Source: Pseudoxanthomonas sp. (GTDB taxonomy: Bacteria > Pseudomonadota > Gammaproteobacteria > Xanthomonadales > Xanthomonadaceae). Taken from it: DNA of 64,000 nt. The notes beneath the pieces are model-generated. The model had not been told where the DNA came from. It saw only the letters and a program-made list of their open reading frames with translations, and searched no databases. Numbering within the stretch: position 1 is the stretch's first letter; every line of letters begins with the position of its first letter. The stretch spans positions 3,038,001 through 3,102,000 of the forward strand of contig NZ_CP114978.1 of the NCBI RefSeq assembly GCF_027498035.1, given 5' to 3'. This document shows, in pieces, positions 27,199 to 36,645 of this stretch. The position numbers and the translations under genes were made by a program.

Positions 27199-29252
27199 AG
27201 ATTGGCTCCGATGCTCAGGTACAGCTGCACGATCGAATCGGGATCATTCAAGCCGTGGGCGATGTCGATGCGCACCGGGCCGATGGGTGACTTGTAGCGC
27301 ACGCCGAAACCCACGCCGGTCTTGAAGTCCGGTGAGTCGTTGTAGGCGCTGCCCGAATCGACGAACACCGCGCCGCCGAACGGACCGCCCTTGTAGTAGT
27401 GCTCGTACTCGACGCTGCCGGTGATCAGCTTGTTGCCGCCGACCGAATATTCGCCGCCTTCGGTCTTCACCCGCGGACCGACTTCGCGGTACTGGTAGCC
27501 GCGGATGCTGTTGTCGCCACCGGCGTAGAACCGCAGGCTCGGCGGCAGTGCATCCTGCGAGGCGACCGAGGTCTGGCCGACTTCGCCGCGCACGAGCAGG
27601 CGGTCGTTGAGGCCGAAGCCCTTGTACCAGCGTCCGATGAGCTGGATCTGGCCGAAATTGGTGTCCGAGCCGGCGCCTTCCAGGCCGCCACGCAGGGTCG
27701 CGGTGGCGGAGATGCCGCTACGCGGGAACAGGCGGTCGTCGACGTTGACGTACTTGGCTTCCAGCTGCGGGTACACGTAGGTCGCATAGCGGTAGGGCGC
27801 CGCGCGTTCGGCACCATCGCCGTCGTCGTCGGTCAGTTCCAGCTTCCAGCGCTCGCGCAGCGCATGGATCGACGCGGTGGCCGTCCAGTTCTCGTTGAGC
27901 TGCCCGCTGCGGCTGGCGATCAGTTCGATGCGGCGGGTGTCGATGTAATCGGTCTGTTCGTCATAGAGCTGCGCGGTGCCCGCGTACCAGCCATCGAGCC
28001 ACTTGAACGCGGGAATGCGATAGGTGGTGGTCAGCGACTTGCGGTTCTGCGCGTAGTCCAGCAGCGTCTTGAGCTTGTGCCCGCGCGAGTTGACGTAACG
28101 CCGCTCCACGCCGGCCAGGAAACCGGCGCCGTATTCGGTGCCGTAGCTGACGCCGTACTGGTAGACGGTGCGTGGGGCCAGCTTGAGGTTCACCTCAATC
28201 GGCACGCGTCCATCGACCGCGCTGTCCACGTTGGGCTGGATATCGATGTTGCTGAAGTAGTCCAGCGACACCAGCGACTGGCGCAGGCGGTCCAGCTTGC
28301 CCTGGTGGTAGTAGCTGCCTTCATCCCAGTACACCAGCTGGTCCAGCAGGCCCGGGCGGAAGTAGGTCTGGTTGAAGTGGGTCGGCCCCATGTCGTAGCG
28401 GATGCCGCTGATCCAGGACAGGTCGATGTCGGCCGCGTGCTGGGCGCGGGTGACTTCCACCTTGCGGGTTTCGAAGTCCGCATCCAGGTAGCCGCGTTCG
28501 GCCAGCCGGCGCACGATCTTCAGTTTGCTGGCCTCGTAGGTCTGGTGGTCGAACACGGCCCCTTGCGCCGGCGCGAAATCCTTGAGGTCCTGGGCCAGGT
28601 AGCTGTCGTTGCCGCCTTCACCATCGATGCGGATGTCGGCATCGCGGACGCGGACCGGTTCGCCCGGGGTCACCGTCACGGTGACGGTCATGTGGTCGGC
28701 TGGCGTGCGCTGGCGCGATGCGCTGCCGGTGGTCGATGCCGCGGCTGCGGTGGCCTGCCCGGTGGCGCTGTCCGTGCCGTTGGCGGGGTTGGCCGGTGCG
28801 ACGGACGTGGTCACCTTGCCATCGGCATCGCTGCCGTCGCGTTGCACATTGCCGGTTGCGGCACTGGCCGCGTCCGCGGTGCTGTCCTGGTTTTGCGCGT
28901 CCTTGGCCGTGCTGCCTTTCTTTTCCTTGTCGATCCCGGCGACCTCGGCGGCGCTCAGGCGCTGCGAGGTGACCTCGACCGTGGGCGAGTAATAGCCGAA
29001 CGGTTCCAGTGCGCCGGCGGCCTCGTCCCTGGTCTGTTCCATCAGGTATTCCAGCCGGGCTTCGCCCAGGCGGGTGCCCAGCGCATCGTTGAGCGTCAGG
29101 GCCACGCGGATGTTCTCGGCCATCGCGCGCTGGATGTCGTCGTCTTCGTCCAGGCCCTTGATCTGGACCTTGTCGACGATGGCCGCTGCCATCGACGTCG
29201 CGGGTATCAGGAACAGTACGGCGGCGATGGCGAACGGGTGGGGAAAGCGCAT
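27195..29252 (-). CDS. tamA: Outer-membrane protein TamA (Omp85 family)
   Basis: From the ATG at 29252 the product is 685 residues with a signal peptide ending near ATSMAAA. POTRA domains follow, then a 16-strand Omp85 barrel with the conserved signature around RFYAGGDNSIRGYQYREVGP and a C-terminal strand ending QLYLSIGANL. TamA works with TamB in outer-membrane assembly or lipid transport. Unusually, about 75 residues of Ala/Thr/Ser/Asp-rich low-complexity sequence (around residues 105-185) are inserted between the first and second POTRA, making it longer than the usual 570-580 residues. It overlaps tamB by 4 bp and lies 74 bp after glyS. Confidence 0.92.
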   Translation of the reverse strand: MRFPHPFAIAAVLFLIPATSMAAAIVDKVQIKGLDEDDDIQRAMAENIRVALTLNDALGTRLGEARLEYLMEQTRDEAAGALEPFGYYSPTVEVTSQRLSAAEVAGIDKEKKGSTAKDAQNQDSTADAASAATGNVQRDGSDADGKVTTSVAPANPANGTDSATGQATAAAASTTGSASRQRTPADHMTVTVTVTPGEPVRVRDADIRIDGEGGNDSYLAQDLKDFAPAQGAVFDHQTYEASKLKIVRRLAERGYLDADFETRKVEVTRAQHAADIDLSWISGIRYDMGPTHFNQTYFRPGLLDQLVYWDEGSYYHQGKLDRLRQSLVSLDYFSNIDIQPNVDSAVDGRVPIEVNLKLAPRTVYQYGVSYGTEYGAGFLAGVERRYVNSRGHKLKTLLDYAQNRKSLTTTYRIPAFKWLDGWYAGTAQLYDEQTDYIDTRRIELIASRSGQLNENWTATASIHALRERWKLELTDDDGDGAERAAPYRYATYVYPQLEAKYVNVDDRLFPRSGISATATLRGGLEGAGSDTNFGQIQLIGRWYKGFGLNDRLLVRGEVGQTSVASQDALPPSLRFYAGGDNSIRGYQYREVGPRVKTEGGEYSVGGNKLITGSVEYEHYYKGGPFGGAVFVDSGSAYNDSPDFKTGVGFGVRYKSPIGPVRIDIAHGLNDPDSIVQLYLSIGANL

Positions 29253-29326
29253 GACCGCAGCATACCCGGCGATCCCGACAGGCCGGGTTAAGGCGTCATG
29301 ATGGCGCGCATCCTGCGCGCGTGATC

Positions 29327-31480
29327 TCATGCGGACAGCTGGGCGATGTCGGCCACCGCACCGAAGCGGCCATGCAGGCGCTGCAGTAGCGCCAGGCGGT
29401 TGGCGCGCACGGCCGGGTCCTCGGCATTGACCATCACGCCGTCGAAAAAGCCATCCACCTGATCGCGCAGCAGCGCCAGGCGCGAGAGCACCTTGACGTA
29501 ATCGTGGCGGTGCAGGGCATCGTCGGTATCGCCCAATGCGGCGGCCACCGCTTCGCCCAGGGCGAGTTCGGCCGGGTCGGTCAGCAGGGCGTGGTCGATG
29601 CTGTGCGGAATCTCCACCTCGCCTTCGGCCTTGCGCAGGATGTTGCCGATGCGCTTGTTCGCCGCGGCCAATGCAGCGGCTTCGGGCAGCGCGGCAAAGG
29701 TGGCGATGGCTTCGATGCGGCGGTCGAAGTCGTACAGCGAGGCCGGCTTGAGTTCGGCCACGGCGTTGAACTGCGTGGTGGTCACGCCCTTGTCGGCGTA
29801 GTAGCCGCGGAGGCGGTCGAGGATGAAGTCGTAGAGGTCTGCCGCGAGAACGCCACGGACAACCCCAACTGCGACGCTAGCTTTGTTGCTGCCCTCTGCG
29901 ATCTTTGCATCAGCAGCACCACGTGCAGCTGCGAGCGCAGCAACAGGAATCTCCGCTGCGACCAGTAGTTCTCCGAGATCCAGATCAAATCCACTTTCGA
30001 TGACCGTCCGCGCCAGCCCCAGCGCATTACGGCGCAGCGCGAACGGGTCCTTGTTGCCAGTCGGCTTCAAGCCCGCGGCGAAGCCACCGGCCAGCGTGTC
30101 CAAGCGTTCGGCAATGGCCAGCACCTTGCCCAACGGGCTCAGGGCGATATCGTCACCGGCAAAGCGCGGCTGGTAGCTCTCGTCGATGGCCAGCGCGACC
30201 TCGGACGATTCGCCTGCGGCAATGGCGTAATGGCGGCCGGCGATGCCCTGCAGTTCCGGGAATTCATTGACCATGCGCGACTGCAGATCGTTCTTGGCCA
30301 GCTGCGCGGCGCGGCGCGCCTGCACAGCATCGGCACCAACCTGCTGCGCGATCACTTCAGCCAGCGCGGCCACGCGCGCGACCTTGTCGGCCACGCTGCC
30401 CAGCTTGGCCTGGTAGGTCACGGTTTTCAGGCCATCGCCCATCGACACCAAGCCCTGCTTGAGGTCCTCGTCGAAGAAGAACTTGGCATCGGCGAAACGC
30501 GGACGGATCACGCGCTCATAGCCGGCGCGCACCTGGGCCGGATCGCGCGATTCGATATTGGCGATGCCGATGAAATGCTCGGTCAGCTTACCGTCGCGCA
30601 GCACCGGGAAGAACTTCTGGTTGATCTCCATCGTCTCGATCAGCGCTTCCTGCGGCACGGCCAGGAACTCGGCTTCGAAACTGCAGGCAATCGCGCTGGG
30701 CCATTCGGTCAGGCAGACCACCTGTTCCAGGTTGTCGTCGGTGATGCGGGCATCGCCGCCCACGCCACGCGCCGCGTTTTCCACCTGCTCGATGATGCGC
30801 GTGCGGCGCTGCTGCGGATCGACCAGCACGTGCGCGGCCGCCAGCGCCGCGACGTAGTCGCCCGGCGTGCCGATCCACACCGGCTTGTCGTGTTCGAAGC
30901 GATGGCCGCGGCTCATGCGGTCCGCGGCGATGCCCATCAGCGGCATCTCGATCACCGCATCGCCCAGCAGCACCACCAGCCACTGCACCGGCCGCGCGAA
31001 GGCGTAGTCGTGGTCACCCCAGCGCATCGGCTTGGGGATCGGCATGGCGGCGATGGCTTCGGCAATCACTTCCGGCAGCAGGTCGGCGGTCCTGGCGCCC
31101 GGCTTGGTCGCGCGATGCACGAAGCGCTCGCCCTTGGCATCGGTGGCGCGCTCCAGCTGGGTCCATTCCACGCCGGCCTTGGCGGCGAAACCCGACAGCG
31201 CCTTGGTCGGCTGGCCGTCACCGTCCAGCGCGATGTTGACGTAGGGGCCGAACACTTCGCTGGCCTGTTCGGGCTGCTCGGCCGATACGCCCGGCAGCAG
31301 CACGGCAAGACGGCGCGGGGTGAACAGCGGCCGTGCATCGGTGGCATCGACGGCGACGCCGCGCTTTTCCAGCCCGGTCTTGATGCCGTCGAACAGCGCG
31401 TCGGCCAGTCCCGGCAGCGCCTTGACCGGCAGCTCTTCGGTGCCCAGTTCGATCAGGAGGGGTTGCATCTGTGAATCCAT
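29327..31480 (-). CDS. glyS: Glycyl-tRNA synthetase beta subunit
   Basis: The 717-residue product matches the GlyS subunit: PLLIELGTEELPVKALPGLAD at the start, a central HD-like and catalytic-support region, and C-terminal LRGYYADKGVTTTQFNAVAE and KRIGNILRKAEGE. With GlyQ it charges tRNA-Gly. The ATG at 31480 is used; a second ATG at 31468 is equally possible and neither has a strong ribosome-binding site. It lies 15 bp after the glyQ reading frame. Codons between about 29835 and 30005 are markedly less GC-rich at third positions than the rest of the gene. Confidence 0.95.
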   Translation of the reverse strand: MDSQMQPLLIELGTEELPVKALPGLADALFDGIKTGLEKRGVAVDATDARPLFTPRRLAVLLPGVSAEQPEQASEVFGPYVNIALDGDGQPTKALSGFAAKAGVEWTQLERATDAKGERFVHRATKPGARTADLLPEVIAEAIAAMPIPKPMRWGDHDYAFARPVQWLVVLLGDAVIEMPLMGIAADRMSRGHRFEHDKPVWIGTPGDYVAALAAAHVLVDPQQRRTRIIEQVENAARGVGGDARITDDNLEQVVCLTEWPSAIACSFEAEFLAVPQEALIETMEINQKFFPVLRDGKLTEHFIGIANIESRDPAQVRAGYERVIRPRFADAKFFFDEDLKQGLVSMGDGLKTVTYQAKLGSVADKVARVAALAEVIAQQVGADAVQARRAAQLAKNDLQSRMVNEFPELQGIAGRHYAIAAGESSEVALAIDESYQPRFAGDDIALSPLGKVLAIAERLDTLAGGFAAGLKPTGNKDPFALRRNALGLARTVIESGFDLDLGELLVAAEIPVAALAAARGAADAKIAEGSNKASVAVGVVRGVLAADLYDFILDRLRGYYADKGVTTTQFNAVAELKPASLYDFDRRIEAIATFAALPEAAALAAANKRIGNILRKAEGEVEIPHSIDHALLTDPAELALGEAVAAALGDTDDALHRHDYVKVLSRLALLRDQVDGFFDGVMVNAEDPAVRANRLALLQRLHGRFGAVADIAQLSA

Positions 31481-31495
31481 GGAAAAAACATCCGC

Positions 31496-32128
31496 TCAGG
31501 ATTTGGGGGCGTCGAACGCCACGTGGAATTGCTGGAACACCGGCAGTGCTTCGTAGCGCGCCACGCGCGCCTGCAGGGCCGGATAGGGCGACAGATCGAA
31601 TGGCACCGCTTCGGCGGCGAAGGCGCAGCAGCAGGCGACGGTGATGTCGGCCTGGGTCATGCGCTCGCCGATCAGCCAGTCATGGCCTGTGCGCTGGGCG
31701 CAGTGCGCTTCCAGTGCAGCCAGTGCCTGCCTGACCTGCACGCGGCAGCGCTCCAGCCACGGGTCGTGGCGCTTGTCTTCCGGGCGGAACACGCGCTCGT
31801 AGACCATCGACACGGCCTTGTCGCCCACGCCGGTGGCCAGCGCGATCAGCTGCAGCGCATGGCGACGCTCGGCGCCGCTGGCCGGCAGCAGGGCCTTGTC
31901 CGCACCGGCGGCTTCGTCCAGGTAATCCAGCACCGCGGACGATTCGAACAGCACGTCTTCCGAATCGAGCACCAGCGTCGGCACCCGGCCTAGCGGGTTG
32001 TAGGCGCGGATCTGTTCGGCATCGCGGCCGGTGGACCAGTTGCGATGGTCGAACGGCACGCCGAGTACCGTCATGCTGATCGCCACGCGACGCACGAACG
32101 GCGAATCGAACATGCCGATCAGGATCAC
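31496..32128 (-). other. Glutathione S-transferase segment of the glyQ frame, probably a separate gene
   Basis: Taken alone from the GTG at 32128, this is a 210-residue GST. It has an N-terminal thioredoxin-like domain with the GSH-binding VPTLV and ESSAVLDYL motifs, and a helical C-terminal domain with TGHDWLIGERMTQADITVAC. The N-terminal Ser in FDSPF is the likely catalytic residue. GSTs conjugate or reduce electrophiles with glutathione. The GAGG 7 nt before the GTG and the overlap with a TGA in the next frame argue that it was an independently started, coupled gene between glyQ and glyS. Confidence 0.65.
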
Positions 32129-33055
32129 GCCGCGGCCTCGACTCGCGTTGCGCTTCAGGCCTGGAAAGCCGAGCTTCTCGCGCTGGGCGAAATACGCCTT
32201 GGCCACGGCCTGGGACAGCGTGCGCACGCGCAGGATGTAGCGCTGGCGTTCGGTCACGCTGATCGCGCGGCGCGCGTCCAGCAGGTTGAAGCAATGGCTG
32301 GCCTTGCAGACCTGTTCGTAGGCCGGCAGCGGCAGGCCGAGTTCGACCAGCTTCTGCGACTCGGCTTCGCAGGCGTCGAAGCGGTGGAAGAGTTCTTCCA
32401 CGTTGGCGTGTTCGAAGTTGTAAGTGCTCTGCTCGACTTCGTTCTGGTGGAACACGTCGCCGTAGGTCACCGGCGTGCCGTCCGGGCCGTAGGTCCAGAT
32501 CAGGTCGTAGACGTTGTCGCAGTCCTGCAGGTACATGCACAGGCGTTCCAGCCCGTAGGTGATCTCGCCCAGGACCGGCTTGCACTCGATCCCACCGGCC
32601 TGCTGGAAATAGGTGAACTGGGTGACTTCCATCCCGTTCAACCACACTTCCCAGCCCAGGCCCCAGGCGCCGAGCGTCGGCGATTCCCAGTTGTCCTCGA
32701 CAAAGCGCAGGTCGTGCACGCGCGGGTCGATGCCCAGCGCCTTCAACGAATCCAGGTACAGCTGCTGGATGTTGTCCGGGTTGGGCTTCATCGCCACCTG
32801 GTACTGGTAGTAGTGCTGCAGGCGGTTGGGGTTTTCGCCGTAGCGGCCGTCGGTGGGACGGCGGCTGGGCTGCACGTAGGCCGCGTTCCACGGCTCCGGG
32901 CCCAGCGCGCGCAGGAAGGTCGCTGGGTGGAAGGTACCGGCGCCGACTTCCAGGTCCAGCGGCTGGATCAGCACGCAGCCCTGGTCGGCCCAGTACTGGT
33001 TGAGGGTCTGGATCAGGCCCTGGAAGGTGATGGCGGTGGCCGTCGTGGCAGTCAT
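31496..33055 (-). CDS. glyQ: Glycyl-tRNA synthetase alpha subunit fused in frame to a glutathione S-transferase
   Basis: The reading frame encodes 519 residues. Residues 1-303 are a complete GlyQ (FQGLIQTLNQYWADQGCVLI, ESPTLGAWGLGWEVWLNGME, FNLLDARRAISVTERQRY), and residues about 311-519 are a GST (ILIGMFDSPFVRRVAISM, YNPLGRVPTLV, ESSAVLDYLDE). GlyQ normally ends near residue 300. If one base upstream of 32128 is removed, GlyQ terminates at 32125 and a GTG at 32128 starts the GST with a GTGA overlap and a GAGG ribosome site. The fusion is therefore probably an artefact of a +1 insertion between about 32129 and 32160. GlyQ supplies the catalytic core of the alpha2beta2 synthetase. Confidence 0.9.
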   Translation of the reverse strand: MTATTATAITFQGLIQTLNQYWADQGCVLIQPLDLEVGAGTFHPATFLRALGPEPWNAAYVQPSRRPTDGRYGENPNRLQHYYQYQVAMKPNPDNIQQLYLDSLKALGIDPRVHDLRFVEDNWESPTLGAWGLGWEVWLNGMEVTQFTYFQQAGGIECKPVLGEITYGLERLCMYLQDCDNVYDLIWTYGPDGTPVTYGDVFHQNEVEQSTYNFEHANVEELFHRFDACEAESQKLVELGLPLPAYEQVCKASHCFNLLDARRAISVTERQRYILRVRTLSQAVAKAYFAQREKLGFPGLKRNASRGRGVILIGMFDSPFVRRVAISMTVLGVPFDHRNWSTGRDAEQIRAYNPLGRVPTLVLDSEDVLFESSAVLDYLDEAAGADKALLPASGAERRHALQLIALATGVGDKAVSMVYERVFRPEDKRHDPWLERCRVQVRQALAALEAHCAQRTGHDWLIGERMTQADITVACCCAFAAEAVPFDLSPYPALQARVARYEALPVFQQFHVAFDAPKS

Positions 33056-33147
33056 GCGGCGAAGGGCGGAAAAAGGGGTGGGCTAGTATACGCAGCGTGT
33101 TGTGGCCGCTTCGGCCGCACGGGCAGTGCCAGGGGCTTGGATCTTCG

Positions 33148-34953
33148 ATGGAGCAGCAGCGCAAGGCCGATTTCTCCCCTGAATCCACCGCGCTGGGCTC
33201 GGGCCGGCTGGACTTCGCCCAGGTCACCCGCGCGCTGCTGGCCGATGGCCTGGTGGCGCAGGCCGACACCGGCCGCATCCAGATGTCGGCCTCCGGTGCG
33301 CGCAGCGCCAGCGAGGTGCATCCGCTGGTGCTGCTGGCCAACCTGAAACTGGCGGCCAGCAGCGGTGGCGAACTCAGCCTGGAGCGCCTGACCGAATGGC
33401 TGGCCCAGCGCCTGGGCGTGCGCTACCTGCGCGTGGATCCGACCCGGGTGGACGTGGCCAGCGTGACCGCGGTGATCAGCCAGGCGTACGCGCGCCGGTA
33501 TCGGATCCTGCCCTTGGCGGTGGAACACGACCGGGTGCTGATCGCCACCAGCGAACCGCTGGAGGTCAGCTGGAAGCCGGACCTGCAGCACCTGACCCGG
33601 CGCAACATCGAGCTGGTCCTGATCAATCCGCTGGACCTGCATCGCTACACGATGGAGTTCTTTGGCGTGACCCGCTCGGTGCGCGGCGCCAAGGACACGC
33701 GCGAGCGCGAACAGAACGCGATCATGCCCAGCTTCGAGCAGCTGGTGGACCTGGGCGGCGGTGGCGAAGTCGGTGCCGACGACCACCACGTGGTCCAGAT
33801 CGTGGACTGGATGCTGCAGTACGCCTACGAGCAGCGCGCCAGTGACATCCACATGGAACCGCGCCGCGAGCTAGGCCGGATCCGCTTTCGCATCGACGGC
33901 GTGCTGCACAAGGTATTCGAACTGCCGCCGCCGGTGATGACCGCGGTGGTCAGCCGGATCAAGGTGCTGGGCCGCATGGACCTGGCCGAACGCCGGCGCC
34001 CGCAGGACGGCCGCATCAAGACCCGTTCGCCCGGCGGGCGCGAGGTGGAAATGCGCCTGTCGACCATGCCCACCGCGTTCGGTGAAAAGTGCGTGATGCG
34101 TATCTTCGACCCGGATACCGCGTTCAAGCCGATCTCCGAACTGGGCTTCAGCCCGACCGAGGCGGCCGGCTGGAATGCGCTGGTCGAGCAGCCGCACGGG
34201 ATCGTGCTGGTGACCGGGCCGACAGGCTCGGGCAAGACCACCACGCTGTATTCCACGCTGCGCAAGCTGGCCACGGCCGATGTGAACGTGTGCAGCGTCG
34301 AGGACCCGATCGAGATGATCTCGCCCGAGTTCAACCAGATGCAGGTCCAGCAGAACATCGACCTGGACTTCGCCTCCGGCGTGCGCACCCTGCTGCGCCA
34401 GGACCCGGACATCATCATGATCGGCGAGATCCGCGACCTGGAGACCGCGCAGATGGCAGTCCAGGCCTCGCTGACCGGCCACCTGGTGCTGTCCACCCTG
34501 CACACCAACGATGCGCCCTCGGCGATCACCCGCCTGCTCGACCTGGGCGTGGCCCACTACCTGGTGGCTTCCACCCTGACCGGGGTGCTGGCCCAGCGCC
34601 TGGTGCGGACCCTGTGCCCGCACTGCAAGGCGCCCGCGCCGGTGCCGGCCCACGCGTGGGAGATCCTGCTGGAAACCGGCCGTCGCGTGCCCGAGGACGC
34701 CAACCCGCACGGTCCGGTCGGCTGCCTGGAATGCCGGCGTACCGGCTACATGGGCCGGGTCGGCCTGTACGAGTTGATGCCGCTGACCCCGCAGCTGCGC
34801 GCGATGATCCGCGCCGACATGGACCTGGCCGCGTTCACCCGCGCCGCACGCATCCAGGGCATGCGCACCCTGCGTGATGCGGGCCTTGACATGGTGGCCC
34901 GTGGTCTGACGACAATCGAGGAAGTTGTCTCGGTCCTGCCCCCACGGGAATGA
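33148..34953 (+). CDS. GspE/PulE-type secretion ATPase
   Basis: From the ATG at 33148 the product is 601 residues. An N-terminal T2SS-E domain (residues about 20-190) precedes the ATPase core with Walker A GPTGSGKTT (about residue 357), Asp box, Walker B IIMIGEIRDLETA, the His box GHLVLSTLHTNDA and a tetracysteine zinc finger (LCPHCK ... CLEC). These features fit GspE/XpsE of the type II secretion system more than PilB. No other gsp/xps genes are adjacent in the window, so the system it powers is inferred. Its stop overlaps the next gene's start as ATGA. Confidence 0.9.
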   Translation: MEQQRKADFSPESTALGSGRLDFAQVTRALLADGLVAQADTGRIQMSASGARSASEVHPLVLLANLKLAASSGGELSLERLTEWLAQRLGVRYLRVDPTRVDVASVTAVISQAYARRYRILPLAVEHDRVLIATSEPLEVSWKPDLQHLTRRNIELVLINPLDLHRYTMEFFGVTRSVRGAKDTREREQNAIMPSFEQLVDLGGGGEVGADDHHVVQIVDWMLQYAYEQRASDIHMEPRRELGRIRFRIDGVLHKVFELPPPVMTAVVSRIKVLGRMDLAERRRPQDGRIKTRSPGGREVEMRLSTMPTAFGEKCVMRIFDPDTAFKPISELGFSPTEAAGWNALVEQPHGIVLVTGPTGSGKTTTLYSTLRKLATADVNVCSVEDPIEMISPEFNQMQVQQNIDLDFASGVRTLLRQDPDIIMIGEIRDLETAQMAVQASLTGHLVLSTLHTNDAPSAITRLLDLGVAHYLVASTLTGVLAQRLVRTLCPHCKAPAPVPAHAWEILLETGRRVPEDANPHGPVGCLECRRTGYMGRVGLYELMPLTPQLRAMIRADMDLAAFTRAARIQGMRTLRDAGLDMVARGLTTIEEVVSVLPPRE

Positions 34954-35675
34954 ACGCTCCATTCTTGATTGTCGAAACCGGCCAGCCGCTGCGCTCGCTC
35001 AAGCGCCATGGCGGCTTTTCGCACTGGATCCGCGTCGCCGCCGGCCTGGAAGCCCACGAAACGGTGGTCACCAACGTCGAGCGCGGTGACCCGTTGCCGT
35101 CACGCCAAGGCTTCGCCGGGATCATCGTGTCCGGCTCTTCGGCCATGGTCACCGACCGCGCCGACTGGAGCGAGCATGCCGCCGGCTGGCTGCGCGAGGC
35201 CGCCCACGAGGGCGCATCGCTGCTGGGCATCTGCTATGGCCACCAGCTGCTGGCCCACGCGCTGGGCGGGGAAGTGGCGGACAACCCGGCCGGGCGCGAA
35301 TCGGGCACCGTGCGCATCGACCTGCATCCGCCGGCGTTCGAAGACCCGTTGTTCGCGCACCTGCCGGCTGATTTCGTCGCCCACACCAGCCACGTGCAGA
35401 CCGTGTTGCGCGCGCCGGAAGGGGCCACGGTGCTGGCCCGCTCGCAGCGCGACGACTGCCAGGCCTTCCGCTGGGGCGAGCGCGTCTGGGGCATGCAGTT
35501 CCACCCGGAATTCGCCACCCACCACATGCGCGGCTACGTCGCCGCCCGGGCCGAGCACCTGCGCAGCACCGGCCAGTGCCCGGTCCAGATCAACCGCGAG
35601 GTGACGGCCGCTCCGCAGGCGCGCACACTGTTGCGCCGTTTCGTGCGTCACGCCCGCCAGGCGCGTGCACGCTGA
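34950..35675 (+). CDS. Class I glutamine amidotransferase (GMP synthase-like domain protein)
   Basis: The 241-residue protein is a stand-alone GATase1 domain. The nucleophile Cys95 sits in LLGICYGHQLL and the His-Glu pair in VWGMQFHPEF. Such proteins hydrolyse glutamine, gamma-glutamyl compounds or related amides; the acceptor is unknown without a synthetase domain. The start codon overlaps the GspE-type stop by 4 bp, so it is translationally coupled to that gene although no functional link is apparent. Confidence 0.88.
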   Translation: MNAPFLIVETGQPLRSLKRHGGFSHWIRVAAGLEAHETVVTNVERGDPLPSRQGFAGIIVSGSSAMVTDRADWSEHAAGWLREAAHEGASLLGICYGHQLLAHALGGEVADNPAGRESGTVRIDLHPPAFEDPLFAHLPADFVAHTSHVQTVLRAPEGATVLARSQRDDCQAFRWGERVWGMQFHPEFATHHMRGYVAARAEHLRSTGQCPVQINREVTAAPQARTLLRRFVRHARQARAR

Positions 35676-35736
35676 ACCGACCGCCCCGTGGTCGGTCCAA
35701 GTGGTTCCCCCCCGCAGGCTTTTTCCGGATTTTTCG

Positions 35737-36645
35737 ATGTCGATGATCAACAAGGTGCCGGCCAGCGCCGGTGCGCAATGGCTGCTGGATGGACTGGCCA
35801 CCCTGCGCCAGGCGCCGCTGCAGCTGGGTGTGCTGGGTGCGCTGTGGGCGCTGCTGTCATTGGTGGCCGCGCAGTTGATGATGCTGGCCACGGTGCCGGG
35901 CCTGTTCCTGCAGCTGCTGCTGGGCCTGGCCTCGCCGGTGTTGTTTGCCGGCGTGCTGGGCGCGGTGCGCAAGGCGGCGGCTGCCCAGCCGGTGAAGCCG
36001 GGCGATCTGTTCGGCGGTTTCCGCAGTGGCCACGTGCCGAGCCTGGTGGCGACCCTGCTGCCGCAGGTGCTGCTGGCGCTGTTCGCCGGCCTGTTGCTGA
36101 TGGTGCTGCTGGGCACCGAAGGCGTGCAGCAGCTGCAGACCGTGATCGCCCACCTGGAAGAACAGGCCGCCAGTGGCGGTCAACCTGATCCGGCGCTGGT
36201 GGCCCAGCTTCCCGCCGGGCGCCTGCTGCTGTGGCTGGTGCTGCTGATCGCCGGCGCGCTGGTGGCCAGTCTGCTGGTGTTCGTGGCGGTGCCGGATGTG
36301 ACCTTCGCCGGCCGTCGCGGCGGTGAAGCGATGTTCAACAGCCTGCGGGCCTGCCTGCATAACCTGCCGGCGGTGGTGGTGTTCTACCTGCTGCTGTTCA
36401 TCGTGCTGGTGCCGCTGCTGGTGATCGTGCAGCTGCTCGGCCTGGCGGTATCGATGGTGGCCGGGCAGATGATCGGCGTGCTGCTGACCAACGTGCTGCT
36501 GATGGGCGTGATGCTGCCGTTGCTCGGTGGCTGCGTGACCAGCGCCTGGCGCCAGTTGCTGGGCCAGGGTCAAGATTCGGCCGTGAGCGGAGGGATTTCG
36601 CCGCCGCCCGCGCCGCCGTCCAACCCGGGGACCTTTGCCGCCTGA
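35737..36645 (+). CDS. BPSS1780-family multi-pass membrane protein
   Basis: From the ATG at 35737 the product is 302 residues with about six hydrophobic segments, including LGVLGALWALLSLVAAQLMM, LLPQVLLALFAGLLLMVLLG and VVVFYLLLFIVLVPLLVIVQ. The opening VPASAGAQWLLDGLATLRQAP is typical of the BPSS1780 family of uncharacterised inner-membrane proteins. The C terminus is a short Pro-rich tail. It follows the amidotransferase gene at 61 bp, probably in the same operon. Function unknown. Confidence 0.75.
   Translation: MSMINKVPASAGAQWLLDGLATLRQAPLQLGVLGALWALLSLVAAQLMMLATVPGLFLQLLLGLASPVLFAGVLGAVRKAAAAQPVKPGDLFGGFRSGHVPSLVATLLPQVLLALFAGLLLMVLLGTEGVQQLQTVIAHLEEQAASGGQPDPALVAQLPAGRLLLWLVLLIAGALVASLLVFVAVPDVTFAGRRGGEAMFNSLRACLHNLPAVVVFYLLLFIVLVPLLVIVQLLGLAVSMVAGQMIGVLLTNVLLMGVMLPLLGGCVTSAWRQLLGQGQDSAVSGGISPPPAPPSNPGTFAA

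Noticed and set aside
31496..33055. A true evolutionary fusion of GlyQ with GST
   Set aside because: Kept only as an alternative. The hidden GTGA overlap in the next frame and three other +1 shifts in the window favour an inserted base.
33052..33852. A minus-strand frame opposite the GspE-type gene
   Set aside because: It is antisense to a gene with Walker motifs and carries no recognisable feature.
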